Shown here: in pieces, positions 6,451 through 14,399 of the stretch
Layout: every line of letters starts with the position of its first letter
Position numbering within the stretch: position 1 is the stretch's first letter
DNA from: Acidovorax sp. YS12
Lineage (GTDB): Bacteria; Pseudomonadota; Gammaproteobacteria; Burkholderiales; Burkholderiaceae_C
Length of the DNA stretch: 64,000 nt
Assembly (NCBI GenBank): GCA_021496925.1
Contig: CP053915.1
Coordinates: forward strand, 4,615,501-4,679,500
Reading direction: 5' to 3'
The notes under the pieces: generated by a model
Databases searched by the model: none
Seen by the model: only the letters and a program-made list of their open reading frames with translations
Told to the model about the DNA's origin: nothing
Program-made: the position numbers and the translations under genes

Positions 6451-9375
6451 ATGGCCTCTTCGTCGTCCACGGCCGCGCGCCATCCCTTCGCCTCCACGCT
6501 CAAGGCGTTCGAGACCGCATCGGGGCGCAGCGGCAAGCTGTATTCGCTGCCCGCGCTGGCGCGCAAGTTTCCGGGTATCCGGCGCCTGCCGGTGTCGCTG
6601 CGCATCGTGCTCGAAGCCGTGCTGCGCCACTGCGACGGCCGCAAGGTCACCCCCGCGCACGTGGAGCAACTGGCGCGCTGGCAGCCGCAGGCCGAGCGCA
6701 AGGACGAGATTCCGTTCGTTGTCTCGCGCGTGGTGCTGCAGGATTTCACCGGCGTGCCGTTGCTTGCCGATCTGGCAGCCATGCGCAGCGCGGCCACGCG
6801 CCTGGGCAGGAATCCCCGCAAGATTGAACCGCTGGTACCCGTCGATCTGGTGGTCGACCATTCCATCATGGTCGACCATTACGGCAGCAAAAAGGCGCTC
6901 GATCTGAACATGAAGCTCGAATTCCAGCGCAACCGCGAGCGCTACGAATTCATGAAATGGGGCATGCAGGCCTTCGATACCTTTGGCGTGGTGCCGCCGG
7001 GATTCGGCATCGTGCACCAGGTCAATCTGGAATACCTGGCGCGCGGCGTGCACCGCGGCAAGGACGGCGTGTATTACCCCGATACTCTGGTCGGCACCGA
7101 CAGCCACACCACCATGATCAACGGCATTGGCGTCGTCGGCTGGGGCGTCGGCGGAATCGAGGCCGAAGCCGCGATGCTGGGCCAGCCGGTGTATTTCCTC
7201 ACGCCCGACGTGGTGGGTTTTGAATTGACCGGGCAATTGCGCGAGGGCGTGACGGCCACCGACCTGGTACTCACCGTGACCGAATTGCTGCGCCGGCACA
7301 AGGTCGTGGGCAAATTCGTCGAATTCTTTGGTGCGGGCACGCGCTCGCTGTCGCTGCCCGACCGCGCCACCATTGCCAATATGGCCCCCGAGTATGGCGC
7401 CACCATGGGCTTTTTCCCGGTGGACGAGAAAACCCTGGCCTATTTCAAGGGCACGGGCCGCAGCAAAACCGAGATCGAAGCCTTCGAGGCGTATTTCAAG
7501 GCGCAGGGCCTGTTTGGCGTGCCCGGCGCGGGCGACATTGATTATTCGCAGGTGGTGCATCTGGACCTGGGCGAGGTCACGCCCAGCCTGGCCGGCCCCA
7601 AGCGCCCGCAGGACCGCATCGAGCTGGGACAGGTGAAGCAGCAGTTCAGCGCGCTGTTCAGCAAGCCGGTGGCGGAAAACGGCTTCAACCAGCCGGCCGG
7701 GCGCCTGGCCGAACGCCACCGCCTGGGCTGCGGCGAGGGCGGGCCGGCGCAGGAGGCGCCCGCGCCGCGCCCCGGCGCCGCGCGCGACGTGGTCGAGATG
7801 GTGGGCAACCGGCCCGCGCTGGCGGCGGCGCAGGCGGTCCCCGGCGCAGTGTGCGCGCTGCCCGCCGGCGGCGACAAGGCGCCCACGCTCGGCCATGGCG
7901 ACGTGCTGATCGCCGCCATCACCAGCTGCACCAACACCTCCAACCCCAGCGTGCTGCTGGCCGCGGGCCTGCTGGCCAAGAAGGCGGTGGAGGCCGGCCT
8001 GAAGGTGCGGCCGCACATCAAGACCTCGCTGGCGCCGGGCTCGCGCATCGTCACCCAGTACCTGACCGAGACCGGGCTGCTGCCCTACCTGGAAAAGCTC
8101 GGCTTCGCCGTGGCGGGCTACGGCTGCACCACCTGCATCGGCAACGCGGGCGACCTGGCGCCGGAACTCAACGACGCCATCACGCGCAACGACCTGGTGT
8201 GCGCCGCCGTGCTCTCGGGCAACCGCAACTTCGAGGCGCGCATCCACCCCAACATCAAGGCCAACTTCCTCGCCAGCCCGCCGCTGGTGGTGGCCTACGC
8301 CATCGCCGGCACCGTGCTGCGCGACCTGATGACCGAACCCGTGGGCCAGGGCCGGCGCGGGCGCGACGTGTACCTGGGCGACATCTGGCCGGGCAGCGAC
8401 GAAATCCACGCGCTGATGCGCCACGCCATGCAGGGCAAGGCCTTCCGCGCCAACTACGCGCAGGTGCGCAAGGCGCCGGGCAAGCTCTGGGGCGCCATCC
8501 GCGGCGTCGAGGGCGTCACCTACACCTGGCCGCGCAGCACCTACATCGCCGAGCCGCCGTTCTTCCACGGTTTTGCTCTCGATTCAGGAGCTGCCAGCGC
8601 AGGCCAGGCAAGCGCTGGAGGCCAAAAAGGCTCTGAATCCGTCATGGGCGCGCGCATCATGGCGCTGTTCGGCGACTCCATCACCACCGACCACATCTCG
8701 CCCGCCGGCTCCATCAAGGAAAGCTCGCCCGCCGGGCAGTGGCTGCTGGCGCATGGTGTCATGAAACAGGACTTCAACAGCTACGGCGCGCGGCGCGGCA
8801 ACCACGACGTGATGGTGCGCGGCACCTTCGCCAACGTGCGCATCAAGAACCTGATGATCCCGCCCCGCGCCGACGGCGCGCGCGAGGAGGGCGGCGTCAC
8901 CCTGTTCCAGGGCGAGGGCGCGCAGCATGGGCAGAAGCTGAGCATCTTCGACGCGGCCCAGCAGTACATGGCGCAGGGCACGCCCACCGTGGTCTTCGCG
9001 GGCGAGGAGTACGGCACCGGCTCCAGCCGCGACTGGGCCGCCAAGGGCACGCAGCTGCTCGGCATCAAGGCTGTGGTGGCGCGCAGCTTCGAGCGCATCC
9101 ACCGCTCCAACCTCGTGGGCATGGGCGTGCTGCCGCTGCAGTTCCTCGGCAGCGATTCGTGGGAGTCGCTGGGCATCACGGGCAGCGAGCGCATCGACCT
9201 GCTGCTCGACGCGCAGCTGGCGCCGCAAAGCGCGGCCCGCCTGGTCATCCACGGCGCCGACGGCACGCGGCGCGAGGCCACGCTGCGCCTGCGCATCGAC
9301 ACCCCCATCGAGGTGGACTACTACCGCGCCGGCGGCATCCTGCCCTACGTGCTGCGCCAGTTGCTCAATGGTTGA
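6451..9375 (+). CDS. acnA: Aconitate hydratase (AcnA type) with in-frame repeat
   Basis: Aconitase interconverts citrate and isocitrate in the TCA cycle using a [4Fe-4S] cluster. The 974-residue protein has the AcnA/IRP order: N-terminal catalytic domains with VDHSIMVDHYG, VGTDSHTTMINGIG, the cluster ligands in SCTNTSNPS and GCTTCIGNAG, a linker, and the swivel domain (GDSITTDHISPAGSIK, GEEYGTGSSRDWAAKG). The ATG at 6451 has AGGAG 7 nt upstream. It is longer than typical AcnA (about 890-930). One extra piece is residues 711-730, encoded by a palindromic repeat exactly in the inter-domain linker. Another is an Ala/Pro-rich insert just before the first cluster cysteine region. Confidence 0.95.
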   Translation: MASSSSTAARHPFASTLKAFETASGRSGKLYSLPALARKFPGIRRLPVSLRIVLEAVLRHCDGRKVTPAHVEQLARWQPQAERKDEIPFVVSRVVLQDFTGVPLLADLAAMRSAATRLGRNPRKIEPLVPVDLVVDHSIMVDHYGSKKALDLNMKLEFQRNRERYEFMKWGMQAFDTFGVVPPGFGIVHQVNLEYLARGVHRGKDGVYYPDTLVGTDSHTTMINGIGVVGWGVGGIEAEAAMLGQPVYFLTPDVVGFELTGQLREGVTATDLVLTVTELLRRHKVVGKFVEFFGAGTRSLSLPDRATIANMAPEYGATMGFFPVDEKTLAYFKGTGRSKTEIEAFEAYFKAQGLFGVPGAGDIDYSQVVHLDLGEVTPSLAGPKRPQDRIELGQVKQQFSALFSKPVAENGFNQPAGRLAERHRLGCGEGGPAQEAPAPRPGAARDVVEMVGNRPALAAAQAVPGAVCALPAGGDKAPTLGHGDVLIAAITSCTNTSNPSVLLAAGLLAKKAVEAGLKVRPHIKTSLAPGSRIVTQYLTETGLLPYLEKLGFAVAGYGCTTCIGNAGDLAPELNDAITRNDLVCAAVLSGNRNFEARIHPNIKANFLASPPLVVAYAIAGTVLRDLMTEPVGQGRRGRDVYLGDIWPGSDEIHALMRHAMQGKAFRANYAQVRKAPGKLWGAIRGVEGVTYTWPRSTYIAEPPFFHGFALDSGAASAGQASAGGQKGSESVMGARIMALFGDSITTDHISPAGSIKESSPAGQWLLAHGVMKQDFNSYGARRGNHDVMVRGTFANVRIKNLMIPPRADGAREEGGVTLFQGEGAQHGQKLSIFDAAQQYMAQGTPTVVFAGEEYGTGSSRDWAAKGTQLLGIKAVVARSFERIHRSNLVGMGVLPLQFLGSDSWESLGITGSERIDLLLDAQLAPQSAARLVIHGADGTRREATLRLRIDTPIEVDYYRAGGILPYVLRQLLNG
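8581..8639 (+). repeat. Palindromic repeat inserted in frame in acnA
   Basis: The copy has the core GAGCTGCCAGCGC, a short loop and GCAAGCGCTGGAGGCC, and it is bounded by GATTCAG and its reverse complement CTGAATC. It is read in the acnA frame as a Gly/Ala/Ser-rich peptide (DSGAASAGQASAGGQKGSES) between the catalytic part and the swivel domain. Confidence 0.88.
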
Positions 9376-9405
9376 GCGCGTCTTGCGGGGCGCACAATCG
9401 CGGGC

Positions 9406-10587
9406 ATGAAGAAGCAGGTATTGATTGCCGGCGGCGGCATCGCGGGGCTGGCCGCCGGCATCGGCGCCGCGCGCGCCGGGTGGGAGGTGCGGCTGTTCGA
9501 GCGCGCCGCGGCGTTCAGCGAAGTGGGGGCGGGCGTGCAGCTCGGGCCCAACGTGGTGCGCAGGCTCCAGTCCTGGGGCCTGCAGGGGCCGCTGCAGGCC
9601 GTGGCGGCGTTCCCGCCGCGCCTGGTGGTGCGCTGCGCGCGCAGCGGCGCGCGGCTCGGCGCGCTGGCCCTGGGCCAGACCGCCGTGCAGCGTTATGGCG
9701 CGGCCTACGCCGCCATCCACCGCGCCGACCTGCACGCGCTGCTGCTGCAGGCCCTGCGGCAGCAGCCCGATGTGCACCTGAACCTGGAGCAGGCCATTGA
9801 GGGCTACGGCGCGTCCGAGGATGCCGTCACCGTGCGCACGCATTGCAAGAAAGTCATCGAGGGCGATGCCCTGCTGGGCGCCGATGGCGTGCGCAGCCGC
9901 GTGCGCGCGCAGCTGCTGGGCGACGGCCCGCCGCGCGTCACCGGCCACCTGGCCTACCGCGTGGTGGTGCCGCAGGCCGCGCTGCCGCAGGCGCTGCGCA
10001 CCAGCGAGGTCACCACCTGGTTCGGGCCGCGCCTGCACGTGGTGCAGTACCCGGTGCGCCGGGGCGAGCTGCAAAACCTGGTGGCCATCGTCGAGGGCCC
10101 GGCGCCCGACGACCTCGACACCTGGGACCACGGCGCCAACGCCGCCGACCTGGAATCCGCCCTGGCCGGTACCTGCACCGCGCTGCAGGACGTGGTGCGC
10201 GGCGTGCCCGCCGCAGGCGGCGGCTGGCGCCTGTGGCCCCTGGCCGATCGCGCGCCGCTGCGCGCACCGGCGCAGATGGCCCAGGGCCTGGTGGCGCTGT
10301 GCGGCGACGCCGCCCACCCCATGCGCCCCTACCTGGCGCAAGGCGCGGGCATGGCCATCGAGGACGCGGCGGAGCTGGAGAGCGCGCTGTCCATGCACGA
10401 CCTGGAGGTGCCGCTGCGCCTGCGGCGCTACGCGCTCAACCGCTGGCAGCGCGCCGCGCGCGTCCAGGCGCGCTCGCTGCGCAACGGCCGCATCTTCCAC
10501 GCTACCGGCCTGGTGCGCTGGGGGCGCGACCTGTCGATGCGGCTGCTGGGCGAGCGCCTGCTCGACCAGCCCTGGCTGTACCGCTGA
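9406..10587 (+). CDS. FAD-dependent monooxygenase (salicylate hydroxylase-like)
   Basis: This 393-residue protein is a group A flavin monooxygenase (UbiH / salicylate hydroxylase family). It has the N-terminal dinucleotide fold GGGIAGLAAGIGAARAG (residues 9-25), the middle GADGVRSRVR (DG motif) and the C-terminal GDAAHPMRPYLAQGAGMAIE (GD motif plus active-site Pro). Members hydroxylate aromatic rings with NAD(P)H and O2. No catabolic partners lie nearby, so the substrate is unknown. The gene starts 30 bp after acnA. It ends in a palindromic repeat that it shares with the convergent MFS gene. Confidence 0.85.
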   Translation: MKKQVLIAGGGIAGLAAGIGAARAGWEVRLFERAAAFSEVGAGVQLGPNVVRRLQSWGLQGPLQAVAAFPPRLVVRCARSGARLGALALGQTAVQRYGAAYAAIHRADLHALLLQALRQQPDVHLNLEQAIEGYGASEDAVTVRTHCKKVIEGDALLGADGVRSRVRAQLLGDGPPRVTGHLAYRVVVPQAALPQALRTSEVTTWFGPRLHVVQYPVRRGELQNLVAIVEGPAPDDLDTWDHGANAADLESALAGTCTALQDVVRGVPAAGGGWRLWPLADRAPLRAPAQMAQGLVALCGDAAHPMRPYLAQGAGMAIEDAAELESALSMHDLEVPLRLRRYALNRWQRAARVQARSLRNGRIFHATGLVRWGRDLSMRLLGERLLDQPWLYR

Positions 10588-10604
10588 AACCGTGCTTCTC
10601 TTTC

Positions 10605-10650
10605 AATAGCTGCCAGCGCTTGCCAGGAAAGGGCTAGAGGCCATTTTTGC
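10605..10650. repeat. Palindromic repeat copy between convergent genes
   Basis: AATAGCTGCCAGCGCTTG, a loop, then GGGCTAGAGGCC and a T-run. The CTA within the second arm is, on the minus strand, the TAG stop of the MFS gene, so that gene's last codons derive from the repeat. Confidence 0.85.
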
Positions 10651-11875
10651 TGCTATCCGGCGCGGGCAACAGGCGGAAGGCCAGGGTGCCCCCGCACAGC
10701 AGCGCCGTGATGGTGAGCAGCACCGCCACGTACGGGTCGCCGCCTCGGGCGCTGGCGAGCGAGGCCACCAGGCCCGTCAGCCACTGCACCAGCGCCACGC
10801 CCAGGAACATGGCCATGGTGAACACGGCCATGGCGCGCCCGGTCATCGCGGCGGGGTAGGCCGTGCGCACGTCGGCGTACTGCAGCACCATGTAGCCCGA
10901 TAGCAGGCCCAGGGCGATCGCGCCGCCCACATCCATCCAGGCGCTGTGCAGCAGCGCCATGGCCAGGAACAGCGCGGCCATGGCCAGCGTGCCGGCGACG
11001 ATCCAGCGCCGCCGCCGGGCCGGGCCGGGGTCGAGCCGCCCGAACAGCGCCGGGCCGAACAGCGAGACCAGCGAGACCAGCAGCGCCACGTTGCCGCTTT
11101 CCACCAGCGACAGGCCGTGCCGCGCGATCAGCAGCGGCCCCAGCCACAGCCCGCGCAGCGCCAGGAAGGCGGCGTAGGTCACCAGCCCGAGCAGCATGAT
11201 GCCCCAGGTGTGCGGCAGCAGGAACAGCGCGCCGAAGCCGCGCACGGCCTGGCCCAGCGACTCGTGCGCGCCCGCGTGCGCGGCCGGCGCGGGCTCGTGC
11301 ACGCGCCAGAAGATCAGCAGCCAGGCCAGCACCCCCAGCCCCGCGAGCACGGCGAAGCCCATGCGCCACGACGAATGCTGCACCAGCCAGGCCAGCGGCG
11401 TGCCGGTGAACAGCATGCCCAGGCCCCCCAGGCCCAGCGCCACGCCCGACACCAGGGCGAAGCGATGCGGCGCGAAATAGCGCGCGATGAACACCGTGCA
11501 CACCAGGAACGCGGGCGCGCAGCCCACGCCGATCAGCAACTGCCCCAGCAGCATCAGGCCCCACTGCGGCGCCCAGGCCGACAGCAGCGCGCCCGCCACC
11601 GTGAGCGGGAAGGCCGTGAGCAGCGTGCGCCGCACGCCGAACAGGTCGATGCCCACGCCCATGAACAGCTGCATGCAGCCGAACGCGAAGGCGAAGGCGC
11701 CCGCGAACACCCCCAGCGCCTGCGGCGACAGCCCGAACTCCGCCTGCAGCCCCGGCGCGATGATGGCGGTGATGGTGCGAAAGGCCTGGCTCAGCGCGAA
11801 GCCGCAAATCAGGGCCAGCAGCATGGCCCAGGCGGTACGCGCGGGCAGGGCGGGAGGGGGAGTGGTGGCGGGCAT
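10634..11875 (-). CDS. MFS transporter
   Basis: The 413-residue protein has about 12 hydrophobic segments in two halves with a cytoplasmic loop near the middle (FWRVHEPAPAAHAGAHE). This is the layout of a major facilitator; the loop after TM2 reads GIDLFGVRRTLL, matching the MFS G-x-x-x-D-R-x-G-R-R motif region. The ATG at 11875 is used; a TTG three codons earlier is less likely. The substrate cannot be told, and no neighbouring pathway points to one. The C-terminus (PAPDSSKNGL) and the stop codon are encoded by a palindromic repeat, so the native end may have been replaced. Confidence 0.85.
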   Translation of the reverse strand: MPATTPPPALPARTAWAMLLALICGFALSQAFRTITAIIAPGLQAEFGLSPQALGVFAGAFAFAFGCMQLFMGVGIDLFGVRRTLLTAFPLTVAGALLSAWAPQWGLMLLGQLLIGVGCAPAFLVCTVFIARYFAPHRFALVSGVALGLGGLGMLFTGTPLAWLVQHSSWRMGFAVLAGLGVLAWLLIFWRVHEPAPAAHAGAHESLGQAVRGFGALFLLPHTWGIMLLGLVTYAAFLALRGLWLGPLLIARHGLSLVESGNVALLVSLVSLFGPALFGRLDPGPARRRRWIVAGTLAMAALFLAMALLHSAWMDVGGAIALGLLSGYMVLQYADVRTAYPAAMTGRAMAVFTMAMFLGVALVQWLTGLVASLASARGGDPYVAVLLTITALLCGGTLAFRLLPAPDSSKNGL

Positions 11876-11932
11876 GGCCCGCAAGGCTACCCGAGCCGCG
11901 CCGCCCGTGCTGCGCCGCAGGTGACCTGGGTG

Positions 11933-11992
11933 CTATCGTTCAAGGAGCTTCTGGCGCTTGTCCGGAAAGGGCTGGAGGCGGTTTTTGACCTG
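11933..11992. repeat. Palindromic repeat copy, divergent
   Basis: A diverged copy: GAGCTTCTGGCGCTTG, a loop, then AAAGGGCTGGAGGCGG and a T-run. It lies between the divergent MFS and rhomboid genes, about 40 bp before the rhomboid start, so here it belongs to a 5' region. Confidence 0.75.
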
Positions 11993-12033
11993 AATCCAGA
12001 ATCAGCCACGGGCACGCCTGCACAATCGCCGCC

Positions 12034-13506
12034 ATGTTCTACGCCATACCCCTGGATGCCCGGCCCACCTGGCGCAACCCGCCGTGGATGACGGTGCTGC
12101 TGATCGTGGTCAACATGATCGTCTTCTGGGGGCCGCAGCGTTCCGAAGAAAAGGCACAGGAGCGCGCGGCGGCCTACTACGTGCAGAGCGCGCTGCCGGC
12201 GCTGGAGATTCCGCGCTTCATCGCCTGGCTCGGCGAAACCGGCCACCCGCAGGCCGCGCAGGCCCGCGCCATGCAGCGCGCCGGGGCGCGGCGCCTGCTG
12301 CTGCAGTGGATGGAGCACGAGCCAGCCTTCCAGCAGCGCCTGCAGGCGGCGCTGGCGGCCGCCGCGGACGACCCCGGCCAGGCCGAATGGCGCGCCGCGC
12401 GCTCGCGCTACCAGGCCCTGCAGCCCGCGCCGTTCACGCTGCGCTGGTCGCAAAGCTACGCCAAGGACGCCGAGCCGCGCCCCGTCACCTGGCTCACGGC
12501 CACCTTCCTGCACGCCAGCACCGGGCATCTGCTCGGGAACATGGTGTTCCTGTTCCTCTTCGGCTTTTCGGTGGAGCTGGCGCTGGGGCGCGGGCTGTAC
12601 CTGGCGTACTACCTGCTGGGCGGCATCGGCGCTTCCCTGCTCGCGGGCTGGGCCTACGCCGGCACCGGCAGCTACGGGCTCGGCGCCTCGGGGGCCGTGT
12701 CGGCGCTGATGGGCATGTACGCCGTGCTGTACCGGCTGCGGCGCGTGCGCTTTTTCTACCAGCTGTTCTTCTACTTCAACTACGTGACGGCGCCCGCGCT
12801 GCTGCTGTTGCCGGCCTGGATTCTCAACGAGCTGCTGCAGCACTGGCTGGCCGGGCGCGGCGTGGCCTACATGGCCCACCTGGGCGGCCTGCTCACCGGC
12901 GCCGGCCTGATGGCGCTGACCATGGCGGCGCGGCGCAAGCCGCTGCAGGTGCCGGTGCAGCCCGCGCCGGCGGACGACGGCTTCGACGCGCACGTGGCCC
13001 AGGCGCGCCAGCTCGCCAAGGGCCTGAAGTTCGAGCAGGCGCTGGCGCAGTGGCGCGCGGCGGCGCGGCTGCGGCCGCAGGACCGCACGGCGTTGGAGGC
13101 CTGGTTCAGCACCGCGCAGCTCTGGCCCGAGGGCGAGGACTTCCACCGTGCGGCGCGGCGCATCTTCGGCCTGCGCGCGCAGGACGCGGACACGCTGGCG
13201 TTCCAGCACACGGCCTACCGCACCTACCTCGACAAGGCAAGGCCCGGCGCGCGCCTGCAGCCCGACGTGATGGCCCGCCTGGCGCGCCGCTTCGCCCGCG
13301 CGCGCCAGTGGGGCGACGCCGAGCGCCTGTTCACCGCGCTGCACCAGACGGCCCCGGCGCACCCGGAACTGGCCGAAACGCTGGGCCTGCTGGTGGCCGC
13401 GCAGTGGCACGCGGGCCAGCACGAGCGCGCCGCCGCGTGGCTGCCGCAACTGCGCCAGCTCGCGCCCGACAGCCCGGTGCTGCGCACGCCTGGCATGCCT
13501 CGTTAG
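12034..13506 (+). CDS. Rhomboid-family intramembrane serine protease
   Basis: The 490-residue protein has one N-terminal membrane segment (residues 18-33), a long insert to about residue 148, and then the rhomboid core. The core shows FLHASTGHLLGNMVFLFLFG, the catalytic-serine motif GLGASGAVSALMGMY and the catalytic His in AYMAHLGGLLTG. The C-terminal 170 residues are soluble, helical and TPR-like. Both catalytic residues are present, so it is probably an active protease cleaving substrates within the membrane; its targets are unknown. The long insert between the first and second membrane segments is unusual. Confidence 0.88.
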   Translation: MFYAIPLDARPTWRNPPWMTVLLIVVNMIVFWGPQRSEEKAQERAAAYYVQSALPALEIPRFIAWLGETGHPQAAQARAMQRAGARRLLLQWMEHEPAFQQRLQAALAAAADDPGQAEWRAARSRYQALQPAPFTLRWSQSYAKDAEPRPVTWLTATFLHASTGHLLGNMVFLFLFGFSVELALGRGLYLAYYLLGGIGASLLAGWAYAGTGSYGLGASGAVSALMGMYAVLYRLRRVRFFYQLFFYFNYVTAPALLLLPAWILNELLQHWLAGRGVAYMAHLGGLLTGAGLMALTMAARRKPLQVPVQPAPADDGFDAHVAQARQLAKGLKFEQALAQWRAAARLRPQDRTALEAWFSTAQLWPEGEDFHRAARRIFGLRAQDADTLAFQHTAYRTYLDKARPGARLQPDVMARLARRFARARQWGDAERLFTALHQTAPAHPELAETLGLLVAAQWHAGQHERAAAWLPQLRQLAPDSPVLRTPGMPR

Positions 13507-13583
13507 GGGGATGCCTTTCAAGGCCTTTGGCGGTGCTCTGGGCGGCGGGCCGTGGGCCTGGTTTCACGCGGGTTTGCGGATGC

Positions 13584-13634
13584 TTTTGGGCTCCAGCGCT
13601 TATGTAGCAAGCGCTGGCAGCTCTCTTTTTTGAT
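13584..13634. repeat. Palindromic repeat copy flanking the compound palindrome
   Basis: CTCCAGCGCTTATG, a short loop, then CAAGCGCTGGCAGCTC and a run of T, 78 bp after the rhomboid stop. It is immediately followed by the large compound palindrome. Confidence 0.85.
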
Positions 13635-13644
13635 CTTTTGCTGG

Positions 13645-14306
13645 GGGTTTGCTTCCCGGAGCCGGGACTCGCCCCGGCGGGCGACCTCCTTTTCTTGCTC
13701 GTGCAAGAAAAGGAGGCAAAAGAAGCACGCCCCTGCTGCCCGTATCCCCTTCGCTTCGCTCCGGGGCAGCCTGCGGTGCTCGGGCGTGGGGCGGTGCCGC
13801 GTAACTCACTGCGCGCTACGCGCTCCGTTCAAACAGACGCGGCAAGTCAGATCACGAAGCGCGTGTGTCCTGCGGCACACGCGCCCGCCCCACGCCCTGC
13901 GCTCCTCGGTACGGCCAGAAGGGGTTTGAAGCCCCACACGGGCCATCGCTGCGCTCGGCCCCCAACACGCAGGCGCTGCGCGCCGCGAAGTCCAGGCCGA
14001 GCGCAGCGATGGCCCGTGTCGTCTCCACCCCCTTTCAGGCTGCGCCTGGGGCGAGGCGGTGGCGGGGTGGCATGCGCGAAGTCGCGCATGCTTCGTGAAC
14101 TGACTCGCTGTGGCTGTTTGAGCGAAGCGCCGCAGGCGCGCAGCGAGTTCCGCAGCGCACCCCGCCAGCGCCTCGCCCCAGGTTTGCCCCGTAGCGCAGC
14201 GAAGGGGTCGCAGACTGCGGGGCTCGTTTCTTTGGGTACTTTCTTGCCGCGCGGCAAGAAAGTACCTCGCCCGCCGGGGCGAGTCCCGGCCCCGGGAAGC
14301 AAACCC
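13645..14306. repeat. About 660-bp compound palindrome in a gene-free region
   Basis: The whole interval is one large imperfect inverted repeat centred near 13976. The outer arms (13645-13684 and 14267-14306) pair over 40 bp with one mismatch. The inner arms (13936-13960 and 13995-14019) pair perfectly over 25 bp, and the sequence between them also aligns. Each arm carries small hairpins at mirror positions: 13685-13716 against 14236-14265, and 13861-13882 against 14071-14090. The stem sequences differ between the arms, yet both remain self-complementary. I see no convincing gene between 13507 and 14399; the open frames there are byproducts of high GC. Confidence 0.85.
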
Positions 14307-14340
14307 ACGACAAGCATTAAAACAGCCCCAAACCCAAGCC

Positions 14341-14369
14341 CAGCAAGCGCCGGCAGCTATCAAAAACAG
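14341..14369. repeat. Half copy of the palindromic repeat
   Basis: CAGCAAGCGCCGGCAGCTAT followed by an A-run is one arm of the dispersed element, on the far side of the compound palindrome and in the same orientation as the copy at 13584. Confidence 0.65.
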
Positions 14370-14399
14370 CACCGGCCAACACCATGACAGGCATCCTCG

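Noticed and set aside
6016..8568. An 850-residue open frame on the minus strand across H-NS and acnA
   Set aside because: It is antisense to two clearly conserved genes, has His/Ala/Gly/Arg-rich composition typical of shadow frames in GC-rich DNA, and matches no family.
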